Assembly: GCF_003574445.1 (NCBI RefSeq)
Contig: NZ_KZ984571.1
Span: forward strand, 27,561-91,560
Source of the DNA: Streptomyces sp. YIM 130001
Lineage (GTDB): Bacteria; Actinomycetota; Actinomycetes; Streptomycetales; Streptomycetaceae
DNA length: 64,000 nucleotides
Reading direction: 5' to 3'
The translations under genes and the position numbers were made by a program. Shown in pieces: positions 53,920 through 62,672 of this stretch; within the stretch, counting starts at the first letter, position 1, and every line of letters begins with the position of its first letter. Below the pieces are notes generated by a model, which worked only from the letters and a program-made list of their open reading frames with translations, was not told where the DNA came from and searched no databases.

Positions 53920-54125
53920 CGCCCGCTCCTTCGCCGGTTGCCGCAATGATTATCCGCCGCTGCCCGCGGGCTCGCACACGCGCAGGTCGCAGGCTCCGGC
54001 GGATCCGGCACCCGACCCTGCGCCGCACCCCGCTCCGAACCCTGCGCCACCCCTGCTCCGTCCCCCTCCAGGATGATGTCGCATTCTCGCCAGCCGAAGC
54101 CCTGACCATGGGTGAGGCTTGTCCC

Positions 54126-55601
54126 ATGCACACCGACACCGAGAGCTGCGTACGGGCCGTCCAGGCGAAGGACGCGCGCTTCGACGGCTGGTTCTACACG
54201 GCCGTCGTGACCACCGGGATCTACTGCCGGCCCAGTTGTCCCGTCGTGCCACCGAAGCCGCGCAACATGCGTTTCTACCCGAGCGCGGCCGCCTGCCAGC
54301 AGGCCGGCTTCCGCGCCTGCAAGCGCTGCCGCCCGGACACCACCCCCGGATCGCCGCAGTGGAACCACCGCGCGGACGCGGTCGCCCGCGCCATGCGCCT
54401 GATCGGTGACGGCGTCGTCGACCGCGAGGGCGTCACCGGACTCGCCGACCGCCTCGGATACAGCACCCGCCAGATCGAGCGCCAACTCCTCGCCGAACTC
54501 GGCGCCGGCCCGCTGGCCCTGGCCCGCGCACAGCGCGCCCAGACCGCCCGACTGCTCATCGAGACCACCCGACTGCCGCTCGCGGAGGTCGCGTTCGCGG
54601 CCGGATTCGCCTCCGTACGCACCTTCAACGAGACCGTCCGTGAGGTCTACGCACTCGCCCCCGGCGAACTGCGCGCACGTGCCGGACGATCGCCGAAGGC
54701 CCCCGACACCACCTCGGGCGTACTGAGCCTGCGCCTGCCGTACAGAGCTCCACTCAACCCCGACAACCTCTTCGGCCACCTCGCCGCCACGGCCGTCCCC
54801 GGTGTGGAGGAGTGGCGCGACGGCGCCTACCGGCGCACCCTCCGGCTGCCGCACGGCCACGGCGTGGTCGCCCTCGCCCCGGCCGACGGACACATCAGGT
54901 GCCGGCTCTCGCTCACCGACCAGCGGGACCTCGCCGTGGCCATCGCCCGCTGCCGCCGGCTCCTCGACCTGGACGCCGACCCCGTGGCCGTGGACGACCA
55001 GCTGCGCACGGACCCCCTGCTCGCGCCGCTCGTCGACAAGGCTCCCGGGCGCCGGGTGCCGCGTACGGTCGACGAGGCGGAGTTCGCGGTCCGCGCCGTA
55101 CTCGGACAGCAGGTCTCGACGGCCGCGGCGCGTACCCACGCGGCCCGTCTGGTCACCGCACACGGCGACAGGATCGAGGACCCCGAGGGCGGGCTCACCC
55201 ACCTCTTCCCCGCGCCGGAGGCGCTCGCCGCACTCGACCCGGAGTCGCTCGCGCTGCCCGGCAGTCGCCGTACGACACTCACCACGCTCGTCGGCGGACT
55301 CGTCGACGGTTCGCTGCGGCTCGGCGTCGAAGGGGACTGGACCGAGACACGGGCCCGGCTGACCGCACTGCCGGGCTTCGGGCCGTGGACCGTCGAGGTC
55401 ATCGCCATGCGCGCGCTCGGCGACCCCGACGCGTTCCTGCCGACCGACCTCGGCATCCGGCGGGCCGCCGAGAGCCTCGGCCTGCCGTCCACGCCCGCCG
55501 CGTTCACCGCCCGCGCGGCGGCCTGGCGCCCGTGGCGGGCGTACGCCGTCCAGTACCTGTGGACCGTCGACGACCACCCGATCAACCACCTGCCGTCGTG
55601 A
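54126..55601 (+). CDS. alkA: Ada-AlkA fusion: methylphosphotriester sensor/regulator plus DNA-3-methyladenine glycosylase
   Basis: A 491-residue fusion. Residues 1-75 are the Ada zinc domain with four Cys ligands, C34, C38, C65 and C68 (TTGIYCRPSCP, FRACKRCRPD), of which the first normally accepts methyl from phosphotriesters. Residues 85-185 are an AraC-type HTH. The remainder is AlkA: an N-terminal barrel and HhH-GPD domain with LPGFGPWTVEVIAMRALG and catalytic D441 in FLPTDLGI. It thus couples alkylation sensing with base excision. ATG 54126 has GAGGCT six bases before it. ogt follows 38 nt downstream. Confidence 0.93.
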   Translation: MHTDTESCVRAVQAKDARFDGWFYTAVVTTGIYCRPSCPVVPPKPRNMRFYPSAAACQQAGFRACKRCRPDTTPGSPQWNHRADAVARAMRLIGDGVVDREGVTGLADRLGYSTRQIERQLLAELGAGPLALARAQRAQTARLLIETTRLPLAEVAFAAGFASVRTFNETVREVYALAPGELRARAGRSPKAPDTTSGVLSLRLPYRAPLNPDNLFGHLAATAVPGVEEWRDGAYRRTLRLPHGHGVVALAPADGHIRCRLSLTDQRDLAVAIARCRRLLDLDADPVAVDDQLRTDPLLAPLVDKAPGRRVPRTVDEAEFAVRAVLGQQVSTAAARTHAARLVTAHGDRIEDPEGGLTHLFPAPEALAALDPESLALPGSRRTTLTTLVGGLVDGSLRLGVEGDWTETRARLTALPGFGPWTVEVIAMRALGDPDAFLPTDLGIRRAAESLGLPSTPAAFTARAAAWRPWRAYAVQYLWTVDDHPINHLPS

Positions 55602-55639
55602 CGGCGTCCGCCCGTCCCGCTACCCGTGAGGAAGCAGCC

Positions 55640-56116
55640 ATGCGCACCCACACTGTGATCGACAGCCCCTACGGCCCGCTCACGCTCGTCGCCACCGACG
55701 GCGTCCTTTCGGGCCTCTACATGACCGAACAGCGTCACCGCCCACCCGAGGAGACCTTCGGCGACCGCGACCCGGAACCCTTCACGGAGGCGGTCCGGCA
55801 ACTGGACGCCTACTTCGCCGGAGAGCGGACGGACTTCGACCTACCGCTGTGCCTCGCGGGCACGGACTTCCAGCGCACGGTCTGGGCCGAACTGCGCCGC
55901 ATCCCGTACGGAGAACGCCGCAGTTACGGCGAACTCGCGGAGTCCATCGGGGCGCCGGCAGCGGCCCGCGCGGTGGGCCTGGCCAACGGCAAGAACCCGA
56001 TCGGCATCATCGTCCCGTGCCATCGCGTGGTCGGGGCCAACGGCAGCCTCACGGGGTACGGGGGTGGCCTGGCGCGCAAGCAGCGGCTGCTCGACTTCGA
56101 GGCGGGGGAGGAGTGA
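55640..56116 (+). CDS. ogt: Methylated-DNA-protein cysteine methyltransferase
   Basis: A 158-residue suicide repair protein that removes methyl groups from O6-methylguanine. The active site PCHRV gives C127, with IGIIVPCHRVVGANGSLTGY as the full block and the Arg finger helix ARAVGLANGKNP upstream. ATG 55640 has GAGGAAG upstream. It lies directly behind the Ada-AlkA gene and forms a two-gene adaptive-response operon. Confidence 0.95.
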   Translation: MRTHTVIDSPYGPLTLVATDGVLSGLYMTEQRHRPPEETFGDRDPEPFTEAVRQLDAYFAGERTDFDLPLCLAGTDFQRTVWAELRRIPYGERRSYGELAESIGAPAAARAVGLANGKNPIGIIVPCHRVVGANGSLTGYGGGLARKQRLLDFEAGEE

Positions 56117-56120
56117 CCTT

Positions 56121-56176
56121 CGGTTCCCGGTTCCCGGTTCCCGGCTCACTGCGGGCTGCGGGCTGCGGGCTGCGGG
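56121..56176 (+). repeat. Two adjacent heptamer tandem repeats after ogt
   Basis: CGGTTCC is repeated three times at 56121-56141, and CTGCGGG four times at 56149-56176. Both are 7-bp units, non-coding, starting five bases after the ogt stop. Likely slippage-prone; a perfect palindrome ATGATCGATCAT follows at 56191-56202. Confidence 0.75.
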
Positions 56177-56369
56177 CTTCCAAGGGGGGGATGATCGATC
56201 ATTTCTCGCCGGATCCCGCCCGGCATCACCCGCCATCTGCCGATTTGGCGCCCGACTTCCACCGGCCTCCGCGAGGCCGGGCATGGGCAGGAGCCCCTCG
56301 GGCCGGTTAAGGTCGCAGCGGCGCGACGGCCTTGCCACGAGCGAGGCCCACGAAGCAAGGGGTACCAAG

Positions 56370-57542
56370 GTGGCGGACGCTGTAAATGCCGCAAGCACGA
56401 CAGCTCACGGCAGGGACCGTGTGCTGATTGCCGCGGACAAGTTCAAGGGATCGCTCACGGCCGTGGCCGTCGCCGAGCATGTGACGGCCGGGCTGCGCCG
56501 TGTCGTGCCGCAGTTGAGCGTGGAGGCGCTGCCCGTCGCCGACGGCGGCGACGGGACGGTCGCCGCGGCGGTCGCCGGCGGATTCGAGCGCCGCGAGGTG
56601 CGGGTAACCGGCCCGGTGGGCACGGAGGTGACCGCCGCGTACGCGCTGCGCGGCGACACCGCGGTCGTCGAGATGGCGGAGGCCTCCGGGCTCCAGCTGC
56701 TGCCCGACGGGGTCTTCGCCCCGCTCACCGCCACCACCTACGGCTCGGGCGAACTGCTGCTGGCGGCGCTCGACGCGGGCGCGCGGACCCTGGTCTTCGG
56801 CGTCGGCGGCAGTGCCACGACCGACGGCGGGGCCGGCATGCTGGCCGCGCTCGGCGCACGGTTCCTGGACGCGGACGGTGAGCCCGTGGCTCCCGGCGGT
56901 GGGCCGCTGCGGGAACTGGTCACCGCCGACCTGTCCGGGCTCGACCCGCGCCTCGCGGACGTCGACCTCGTGCTCGCCAGTGACGTGGACAATCCGCTGA
57001 CCGGGCCGAAGGGCGCGCCCGCCGTCTACGGGCCGCAGAAGGGCGCGAGCCCCGAGGACGTCGAGACGCTCGACGCGGCGCTCGCGCACTTCGCGACGGT
57101 CCTCGAGAAGGCCGTCGGGCCGCAGGCCGCGGTACACGCGAAGGCGCCCGGCGCGGGCGCGGCGGGCGGCATCGGGTACGGCGCCCTGGTCGGCCTGAAC
57201 GCGAGCTTCCGGCCGGGGATCGACGTGATGCTCGACGTCCTCGGCTTCGCCCCGGCGCTGGAGCGGGCCACTCTCGTCATCACCGGCGAGGGCTCGCTCG
57301 ACGAGCAGACCCTGCACGGCAAGGCGCCGGCCGGAGTAGCGGCGGCGGCCCGCGCGGAGGGCGTCGACGTCGTCGCGGTCTGCGGGCGGCTCGCGCTGCC
57401 GGCGGAGGCGCTGGGGGCGGCGGGGATCCGCCGGGCGTACGCGCTCACGGACCTCGAGCCGGACGTCCAGCGGTGCATCGACGAGGCGGGGACGATCCTG
57501 GAGGACCTGGCCGAGCGCATCGCCCGGGACTTCCTGGCCTGA
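56370..57542 (+). CDS. Glycerate kinase
   Basis: A 390-residue kinase of the GarK/GlxK family that phosphorylates glycerate, usually to 2-phosphoglycerate. Family blocks are VLIAADKFKGSLTAVAVAEH at the N-terminus, LPVADGGDGTVAAAVAGGFE, GVGGSATTDGGAGMLAALGA (phosphate-binding glycine-rich region), ASDVDNPLTGPKGAPAVYGP and ITGEGSLDEQT. GTG 56370 is chosen because AAGGGG lies seven bases upstream. It is preceded by about 250 nt of non-coding repeats and palindromes after ogt. No glyoxylate pathway genes are next to it. Confidence 0.92.
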   Translation: MADAVNAASTTAHGRDRVLIAADKFKGSLTAVAVAEHVTAGLRRVVPQLSVEALPVADGGDGTVAAAVAGGFERREVRVTGPVGTEVTAAYALRGDTAVVEMAEASGLQLLPDGVFAPLTATTYGSGELLLAALDAGARTLVFGVGGSATTDGGAGMLAALGARFLDADGEPVAPGGGPLRELVTADLSGLDPRLADVDLVLASDVDNPLTGPKGAPAVYGPQKGASPEDVETLDAALAHFATVLEKAVGPQAAVHAKAPGAGAAGGIGYGALVGLNASFRPGIDVMLDVLGFAPALERATLVITGEGSLDEQTLHGKAPAGVAAAARAEGVDVVAVCGRLALPAEALGAAGIRRAYALTDLEPDVQRCIDEAGTILEDLAERIARDFLA

Positions 57543-57620
57543 GCCATCTCCAGCGCGTCCGACGCGCGAGGGCAACCCCGTCGGGCCGGTCCTGCACCGG
57601 CCCCCGTTCCGGCCCCGCCC

Positions 57621-58832
57621 TCAACCGCCGGACGCGCTGAGACCGCCCAGCCGATGTGCGTCCAGGGCAAGCGTCATCTCCGTGAGATCCCGCGGCCGCG
57701 ACAACGACCGCGCCGTGAGGTGCTCAAGCCTCCGCAGCCGGTTGAAGACCGTGTTCCGGTGGCAGTACAGACGCCCCGCAGCTCGCCCCGCCGAGCCTTC
57801 GCACGCCAGCCACGCCTCCAGCGTCTCGAGCAGCACCGCCCGGTCCGCCGGATCGAGCGCGAGCAGCGCCGCGAAGACGTCGGACACCAGGAGGCCCGCC
57901 AACTCCGGCTGGCTGACCACCAGTGCGGCCGGCATCCGCCGGTCGAGCCGCACGATGCCGGTGGCGTCCGGCGCGCACGTACGCAGAGCCAGTTCGGCGA
58001 GCCGACGGGCCCGCCCCAGCTCGCCGAGCCCCGCCACCACAGGACTGACCCCGCCGGGACCCGGCGCGCTGCCGAGGAGTTCGGCCAGCGCGTCGAGCCC
58101 GGTGTCCGCGGCGAGCGAGGCCACCCCCAGCTCGTAGTCCGCACGCATCCGCCACACGCACCGCACCCCTGAGCCCTGCACGAGCCGGTGGAAGGGCTCA
58201 CGCCCGTCACGCCGCTCCACCCGCAGCGCCACCACCGCGTACCTGCCCTGCTCGGGCAGATCGAGCCCGGCCGCCGCCCGGGACGTCAGACCGGGTGAGC
58301 GGTCGCCGTCCAGGAGCGCGTCGAGCAGCGCCTTCAACCGCTCGTCCGTACGGCGGCGCAGTTCCAGCTCGGTGCTGCGGTAGGCCTCCGAGACGACGTC
58401 GGCGAGTTCGTCGACCGCGCGCCAGATCATCGTCGCCGACTGCATCAGGACCGCGAGCCGCTCCGGCTGCCGGGCCGAGGACTCCTCGACGAGCGTCTCC
58501 CAGGTCAGCTGTCCCGCCTGCCGGTAGGCATGCACGAGCAGGTCGAGCGGCAGCCCCTGCTGGGCACGCCGACGGCCGAGCAGTTCGGCATGCTCCAGAT
58601 CGCGGCGCGGGGACGCACGAGGCGCCCGGATCGCCTCGATCCCGATGCGCATGGCCTCCTCCGCCTCCTGCCAGTGCTGGTCGTGCGGGATGACCCGGAG
58701 GTACGTCGGCGAATGCGCGGCCAGCCGCCGCAGGAACTCGTCGACCATGTCCGGCAGTCCGTCGAGCAGACCGCCGCAGGCCTCTGCGAGCAGTTTCCAG
58801 TCGTGCCCCGTACGGGGCCTGCGCCCACTCAT
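57621..58832 (-). CDS. PucR/CdaR-type transcriptional regulator
   Basis: A regulator of about 403 residues. The C-terminal HTH_30 domain is clear (TLEAWLACEGSAGRAAGRLY, CHRNTVFNRLRRLEHLTA). A central GGDEF-like/CdaR domain precedes it, and the N-terminal 170 residues resemble the RsbT-co-antagonist helical domain seen in this family (LPLDLLVHAYRQAGQLTWET). ATG 58832 is taken as start; ATG 58844 in the same frame is possible. It is divergent from livFGHMK across 202 nt that include a palindrome, so it probably controls that operon and itself. Confidence 0.88.
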   Translation of the reverse strand: MSGRRPRTGHDWKLLAEACGGLLDGLPDMVDEFLRRLAAHSPTYLRVIPHDQHWQEAEEAMRIGIEAIRAPRASPRRDLEHAELLGRRRAQQGLPLDLLVHAYRQAGQLTWETLVEESSARQPERLAVLMQSATMIWRAVDELADVVSEAYRSTELELRRRTDERLKALLDALLDGDRSPGLTSRAAAGLDLPEQGRYAVVALRVERRDGREPFHRLVQGSGVRCVWRMRADYELGVASLAADTGLDALAELLGSAPGPGGVSPVVAGLGELGRARRLAELALRTCAPDATGIVRLDRRMPAALVVSQPELAGLLVSDVFAALLALDPADRAVLLETLEAWLACEGSAGRAAGRLYCHRNTVFNRLRRLEHLTARSLSRPRDLTEMTLALDAHRLGGLSASGG

Positions 58833-58885
58833 GGGCCGGAGCATGCCACTGCGTGCGGCACCCCGGCAGGCCCCTGACAAGGGAT

Positions 58886-58903
58886 GTTGTGCTCGTGCAC
58901 AAC
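58886..58903. promoter_or_regulatory. Palindrome GTTGTGC-TCGT-GCACAAC in the PucR-liv gap
   Basis: Seven-base arms at 58886-58892 and 58897-58903 are exact reverse complements around TCGT. The site lies 54 nt upstream of the regulator start and 130 nt upstream of livF, a good location for autoregulation and operon control by the PucR-type protein. Confidence 0.65.
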
Positions 58904-59034
58904 GCCCTGCCGCACCCGCTGGTCACCGGCAGCGATTCGGCAGGCGCACGTAGACGTACCGACCGGTCGGTGCTGGGCTGTGCGCCACCGACCGGGCTGC
59001 GCAGGGCGGCCGGGCGATCCAGGGAAGGGGAGCC

Positions 59035-59847
59035 ATGGGGGGTGCCGCACTCGCCGTACGAGATCTCGTCGCCGGATACGGACCCGTGAGCGCACTGCGC
59101 GACGTGTCGATCGACGTGCCCGAGGGGTCCGTCGTGACCGTGCTCGGCGGCAACGGAGCCGGCAAGTCCACACTGCTGCGGGCGATTTCGCGGACCCTGT
59201 CGTTCCACGGCGGAGCCGTGACCGGCGGGACCATGACGCTCGGGGGCCGGCCGTTCGACGGCCGCAGGGCCGACCGGGCCGTCGCCGCCGGAGTCTCCCA
59301 AGTGCCCGAGGGCCGCCAGGTGTTCGCCCGGATGACCGTGGAGGACAACCTCCGGGCCGGTGCACTCGGCGCGAGCGGCCCGCGCACGGCGAAGGCCGCG
59401 GCCCTGCGCCGCGTGCACGAACTGTTCCCCGTACTCGCCGAACGCTCTCGCCAGCAGGCCGGACTGCTCTCCGGCGGCGAGCAGCAGATGCTCGCCGTGG
59501 GCCGCGCCCTGATGGCCTCCCCACGCCTCTTGCTGCTCGACGAGCCCTCGCTCGGTCTCGCACCGCTGATGGCAGCCCGCATCGGCGACACCATCCGCGA
59601 GATCAACGGCCAGGGCACCTCGGTCCTCCTGGTCGAGCAGAACGCCGCCCTCGCGCTGCGCCTCGCCACCCACGCCTACGTCCTGGAGGTCGGCGAGGTC
59701 ACCCTCGCCGGCCCCGCGGCGGAACTCGCCGCCTCCGACGAGGTGCGCCGCCGCTACCTCGGAGTGGTGGACGAGACGGCCGCGGACGACGCCTCGCGCG
59801 CCACCGAGGCCCGTCCCGTGCTCAGCCGCTGGGAGGACAGCCGATGA
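59035..59847 (+). CDS. livF: Branched-chain amino-acid-type ABC ATPase LivF
   Basis: A 270-residue ATPase. Walker A is GGNGAGKST, the signature is LLSGGEQQMLAVGRAL and Walker B LLLLDEPSLGLAP. SQVPEGRQVFARMTVEDNL is typical of LivF. The C-terminal extension is somewhat long and acidic. ATG 59035 follows AAGGGGAG. It opens a five-gene operon F-G-H-M-K and overlaps livG by ATGA. Substrates of HAAT-family systems include branched-chain amino acids, urea, amides and aromatic acids, so the exact ligand is open. Confidence 0.92.
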   Translation: MGGAALAVRDLVAGYGPVSALRDVSIDVPEGSVVTVLGGNGAGKSTLLRAISRTLSFHGGAVTGGTMTLGGRPFDGRRADRAVAAGVSQVPEGRQVFARMTVEDNLRAGALGASGPRTAKAAALRRVHELFPVLAERSRQQAGLLSGGEQQMLAVGRALMASPRLLLLDEPSLGLAPLMAARIGDTIREINGQGTSVLLVEQNAALALRLATHAYVLEVGEVTLAGPAAELAASDEVRRRYLGVVDETAADDASRATEARPVLSRWEDSR

Positions 59848-60629
59848 CCGCCGTACCAGCTCTCGAGGTCAGGGGACTCACCGTACGGTTCGCCGGCCTC
59901 ACCGCCCTGGACGCGGTGGACTTCACCGTCGCTCCCGGCACCGTGCACGCGGTGATCGGACCCAACGGCGCGGGCAAGTCCACCTGCTTCAACGTGCTCT
60001 CCGGCGTCTACCGTGCCGCCTCCGGCAGCGTGCGCCTGGGCACCGACGAACTCACCGGACTGCCCCCGCACAGCATCGCCGGACTCGGCGTCGCCCGTAC
60101 CTTCCAGAATCTCGCCCTGCCACCCACCGCCACCGTCGCCGACAGCCTGCTGCTCGGCCGCCACCGCCTGACCCGGGCCGGTTTCGTCGCCGCCGGCCTG
60201 CGGCTCCCGTCCGCCGTGCGCGAGGAGCGCCGGCACCGCGAACGGGTCCGTGAGATCGCCGAGTTCGTCGGCCTCAAGGACGAACTCGACCGCCCCGCGG
60301 GCTCCTTGCCGTACGGCGCACAGAAGCTCGCCGAACTCGCCCGCGCCCTGTGCATGGAACCCGAGCTGCTGCTGCTCGACGAACCCGTCGCCGGCATGAC
60401 CGCCGACGAACGTCGTCGTACCGCGGCCGTCATCGCCGGCGTCCGCGACAGCCTCGGCATCTCGATCGTCCTCGTGGAGCACGACATGGGAGTCGTGATG
60501 CGCCTCGCGGACACCGTCACCGTCCTCGACTTCGGCCGCCGCATAGCCGACGGCACACCTGCCGCCGTGCAGAACGACCCGGCGGTCGTACGCGCCTACC
60601 TGGGCGAGGACGCGGAGGAAGCCTCATGA
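59844..60629 (+). CDS. livG: Branched-chain amino-acid-type ABC ATPase LivG
   Basis: A 261-residue ATPase partner of LivF. Walker A is GPNGAGKST. GVARTFQNLALPPTATVADS is the LivG-specific stretch, SLPYGAQKLAELARAL is the degenerate signature motif and LLLLDEPVAGM is Walker B with the switch in VLVEHDMGVVM. It overlaps livF and livH by four bases on each side, so all are translationally coupled. Confidence 0.92.
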   Translation: MTAVPALEVRGLTVRFAGLTALDAVDFTVAPGTVHAVIGPNGAGKSTCFNVLSGVYRAASGSVRLGTDELTGLPPHSIAGLGVARTFQNLALPPTATVADSLLLGRHRLTRAGFVAAGLRLPSAVREERRHRERVREIAEFVGLKDELDRPAGSLPYGAQKLAELARALCMEPELLLLDEPVAGMTADERRRTAAVIAGVRDSLGISIVLVEHDMGVVMRLADTVTVLDFGRRIADGTPAAVQNDPAVVRAYLGEDAEEAS

Positions 60630-61516
60630 CCACCTTCGCCGAACTGCTCCTGAACGGCGTCTCGCTCGGCTCCGTCTACGCCCTCATCGCCCTCGGCTTC
60701 GTGGTGATCTTCAAGGCCACCGAGGTCGTCAACTTCGCCCATGCCTCCCTGCTCCTGGCAGGCGGCTACGTCACCGCGGTACTGCACGACGACATCGGCT
60801 TCTGGCCGGCGCTGCTCGTCGGCGTGGCGGGGGCCGCACTCGTCGGCGCCGCCATCGAGTTCCTGGTGATGCGCCGGTACCGGGGCCGGGACCACAGCGT
60901 GCTCGCCATCGTCACCATCGGCGTCGACATCCTCCTGGTCACCGAGCTCACCCGGCGCATCGGCACCGACGTGCTCGCCGTCGGCGACCCCTGGGGCGAC
61001 GCCGTACTCACCATCGGTTCCGTCACCATCGCGCAGACCCGGGTCGCCGCACTGATCGCGGCGGGCCTGCTCATCACCGCCTTCCTGCTCGTCTTCCGGC
61101 ACACCTCGTGGGGCGTGGCGATGCGGGCGGCGGCCGAGAGCGCGGAGACCGCCGCCCTGATGGGGGTCCGGCTCGGCCGGGTGTCGCTCGGTGCGTGGGC
61201 GGTGGCCGGTGGACTCGCCGCGGTGGCCGCCCTGTTCCTCACCGTGTTCCCGACCCCGGGGCTCGAACGTTCCACCTCGCTGGCCGCGATGAAGGCCTTC
61301 CCCGCGGCGATCCTCGGTGGCCTCGACTCCACCACGGGCGCCCTGGTCGGTGGTCTCACGGTGGGCATCACCGAGTCGCTCGCCACCGGCTATCAGAGCG
61401 ATCTGACCTTCCTCGGCCGCGGGCTCGGCGACCTCGCGCCGTATCTGGTGATGATCGTGATCCTGCTCGTCAGGCCGGCCGGACTGTTCGGTACGAAGGA
61501 GCTCGCCCGTGTCTGA
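60626..61516 (+). CDS. livH: Branched-chain amino-acid-type ABC permease LivH
   Basis: A 296-residue permease with about eight transmembrane helices. LLNGVSLGSVYALIALGFVV and EVVNFAHASLLLAGGYV are characteristic of LivH, as is the conserved loop VAMRAAAESAETAALMGVRL. The C-terminus ends in LLVRPAGLFGTKE. ATG 60626 overlaps the livG stop by ATGA. It overlaps livM by eight bases. Confidence 0.92.
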   Translation: MTTFAELLLNGVSLGSVYALIALGFVVIFKATEVVNFAHASLLLAGGYVTAVLHDDIGFWPALLVGVAGAALVGAAIEFLVMRRYRGRDHSVLAIVTIGVDILLVTELTRRIGTDVLAVGDPWGDAVLTIGSVTIAQTRVAALIAAGLLITAFLLVFRHTSWGVAMRAAAESAETAALMGVRLGRVSLGAWAVAGGLAAVAALFLTVFPTPGLERSTSLAAMKAFPAAILGGLDSTTGALVGGLTVGITESLATGYQSDLTFLGRGLGDLAPYLVMIVILLVRPAGLFGTKELARV

Positions 61517-62672
61517 CACATCAGGAACGACCGTCGTGGCGGGGGAGGGAACACCTCCCGCGAAGACCGTTCGCGCCGTCCGGCCGCCCGGCCCCCGTCT
61601 CTACCTCTGGATCGCGGGCTGCGTCCTGCTGCTCGCGCTGCCGTTCTACCTGGACCGGTTCTGGCTGCAGGCGGGACTGTTCGCGATGGCCGCGGGCATC
61701 GGCGCCATCGGCATCAACATGCTCACCGGCTCCACCGGCCAGCTGTCCATGGGGCACGCCTTCTTCCTGGCGGTCGGGGCGTACGGCTACTGCGCCTTCG
61801 CCGGAGACGGCGGCGACGGCCTCACCGGTCTCGGCCTGCCCACGGTCGTGGCCGCGGTCCTCGCGGTGGCGCTCGCGGGTCTGGCCGGAGGCCTGTTCAG
61901 CCCGATCGCCGGCCGGCTGCGCGGTGCCTACCTCGGCATCGCCACCCTCGCCCTGATCTTCATCGGCCAGCACGTGCTGTTCAACGCCCACGACCTGACC
62001 GGCGGCTTCAACGGGCGGGACGTACCGCCGCTGAACGTCCTCGGATTCAGCTTCGACGACAGTGAACTCGTCATCGCCGCCGTCCCGTTCGGCTCCGCCG
62101 AGAAGCTCTGGTACGCGGGTCTCGTACTGCTCGCCGGCTGTGCGTTCTTCGCCCGCGGAGTGCTGCGCGGCCGGCCGGGCCGCGCGATGAACGTGATCCG
62201 CGACCACCGGATCGCGGCCGGCGTGATGGGCGTGCCGGTCGCCCGCTACCGGGCCGCGGTCTTCGTCCTGTCGTCGATGTACGCGGGCCTCGCCGGAGTC
62301 CTGCTCGCGCTCGTCTTCCAGCGGACCGTGCCCGACTACTTCGGCATGGTCCTCTCCCTCGAGTACCTCGCCATGATCGTGATCGGCGGCCTCGGATCGG
62401 TGGCCGGCGCGGTGATCGGCGCGGCCTTCGTCTCGCTCCTGCCGCAGGTGCTCACGCGCTACAGCGACGCGCTGCCGCTGGTGGCCGAATCGGGCACCGG
62501 CGGGGTCGCGCCGGGTGAGGCGGCCCGCTATCTCTACGGCGCCGCGGTCGTCGCGGTCGTCCTGTTCCTGCCGGGTGGCCTGATCAGACTCGTCACCCGG
62601 CGCGGCACACCCTCGAAGCACCCCCAAAAGCCCACACCTGGAACTCCAGGACCCTCAGGGGAGGAACGATGA
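61509..62672 (+). CDS. livM: Branched-chain amino-acid-type ABC permease LivM
   Basis: A 387-residue permease with a hydrophilic N-terminus and about nine transmembrane helices. Typical blocks are INMLTGSTGQLSMGHAFFL, GRLRGAYLGIATLALIFI and the loop RPGRAMNVIRDHRIAAGVMG. The GTG start at 61509 lies inside livH (8-nt overlap), with GAAGGAG upstream. It ends by ATGA overlap with livK. The C-terminal tail is basic and Pro-rich. Confidence 0.92.
   Translation: MSDTSGTTVVAGEGTPPAKTVRAVRPPGPRLYLWIAGCVLLLALPFYLDRFWLQAGLFAMAAGIGAIGINMLTGSTGQLSMGHAFFLAVGAYGYCAFAGDGGDGLTGLGLPTVVAAVLAVALAGLAGGLFSPIAGRLRGAYLGIATLALIFIGQHVLFNAHDLTGGFNGRDVPPLNVLGFSFDDSELVIAAVPFGSAEKLWYAGLVLLAGCAFFARGVLRGRPGRAMNVIRDHRIAAGVMGVPVARYRAAVFVLSSMYAGLAGVLLALVFQRTVPDYFGMVLSLEYLAMIVIGGLGSVAGAVIGAAFVSLLPQVLTRYSDALPLVAESGTGGVAPGEAARYLYGAAVVAVVLFLPGGLIRLVTRRGTPSKHPQKPTPGTPGPSGEER

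Noticed and set aside
51530..54139. 869-codon minus-strand open frame
   Set aside because: It spans the ends of four unrelated genes in antisense, including lpdA with all its active-site motifs; not a real gene.
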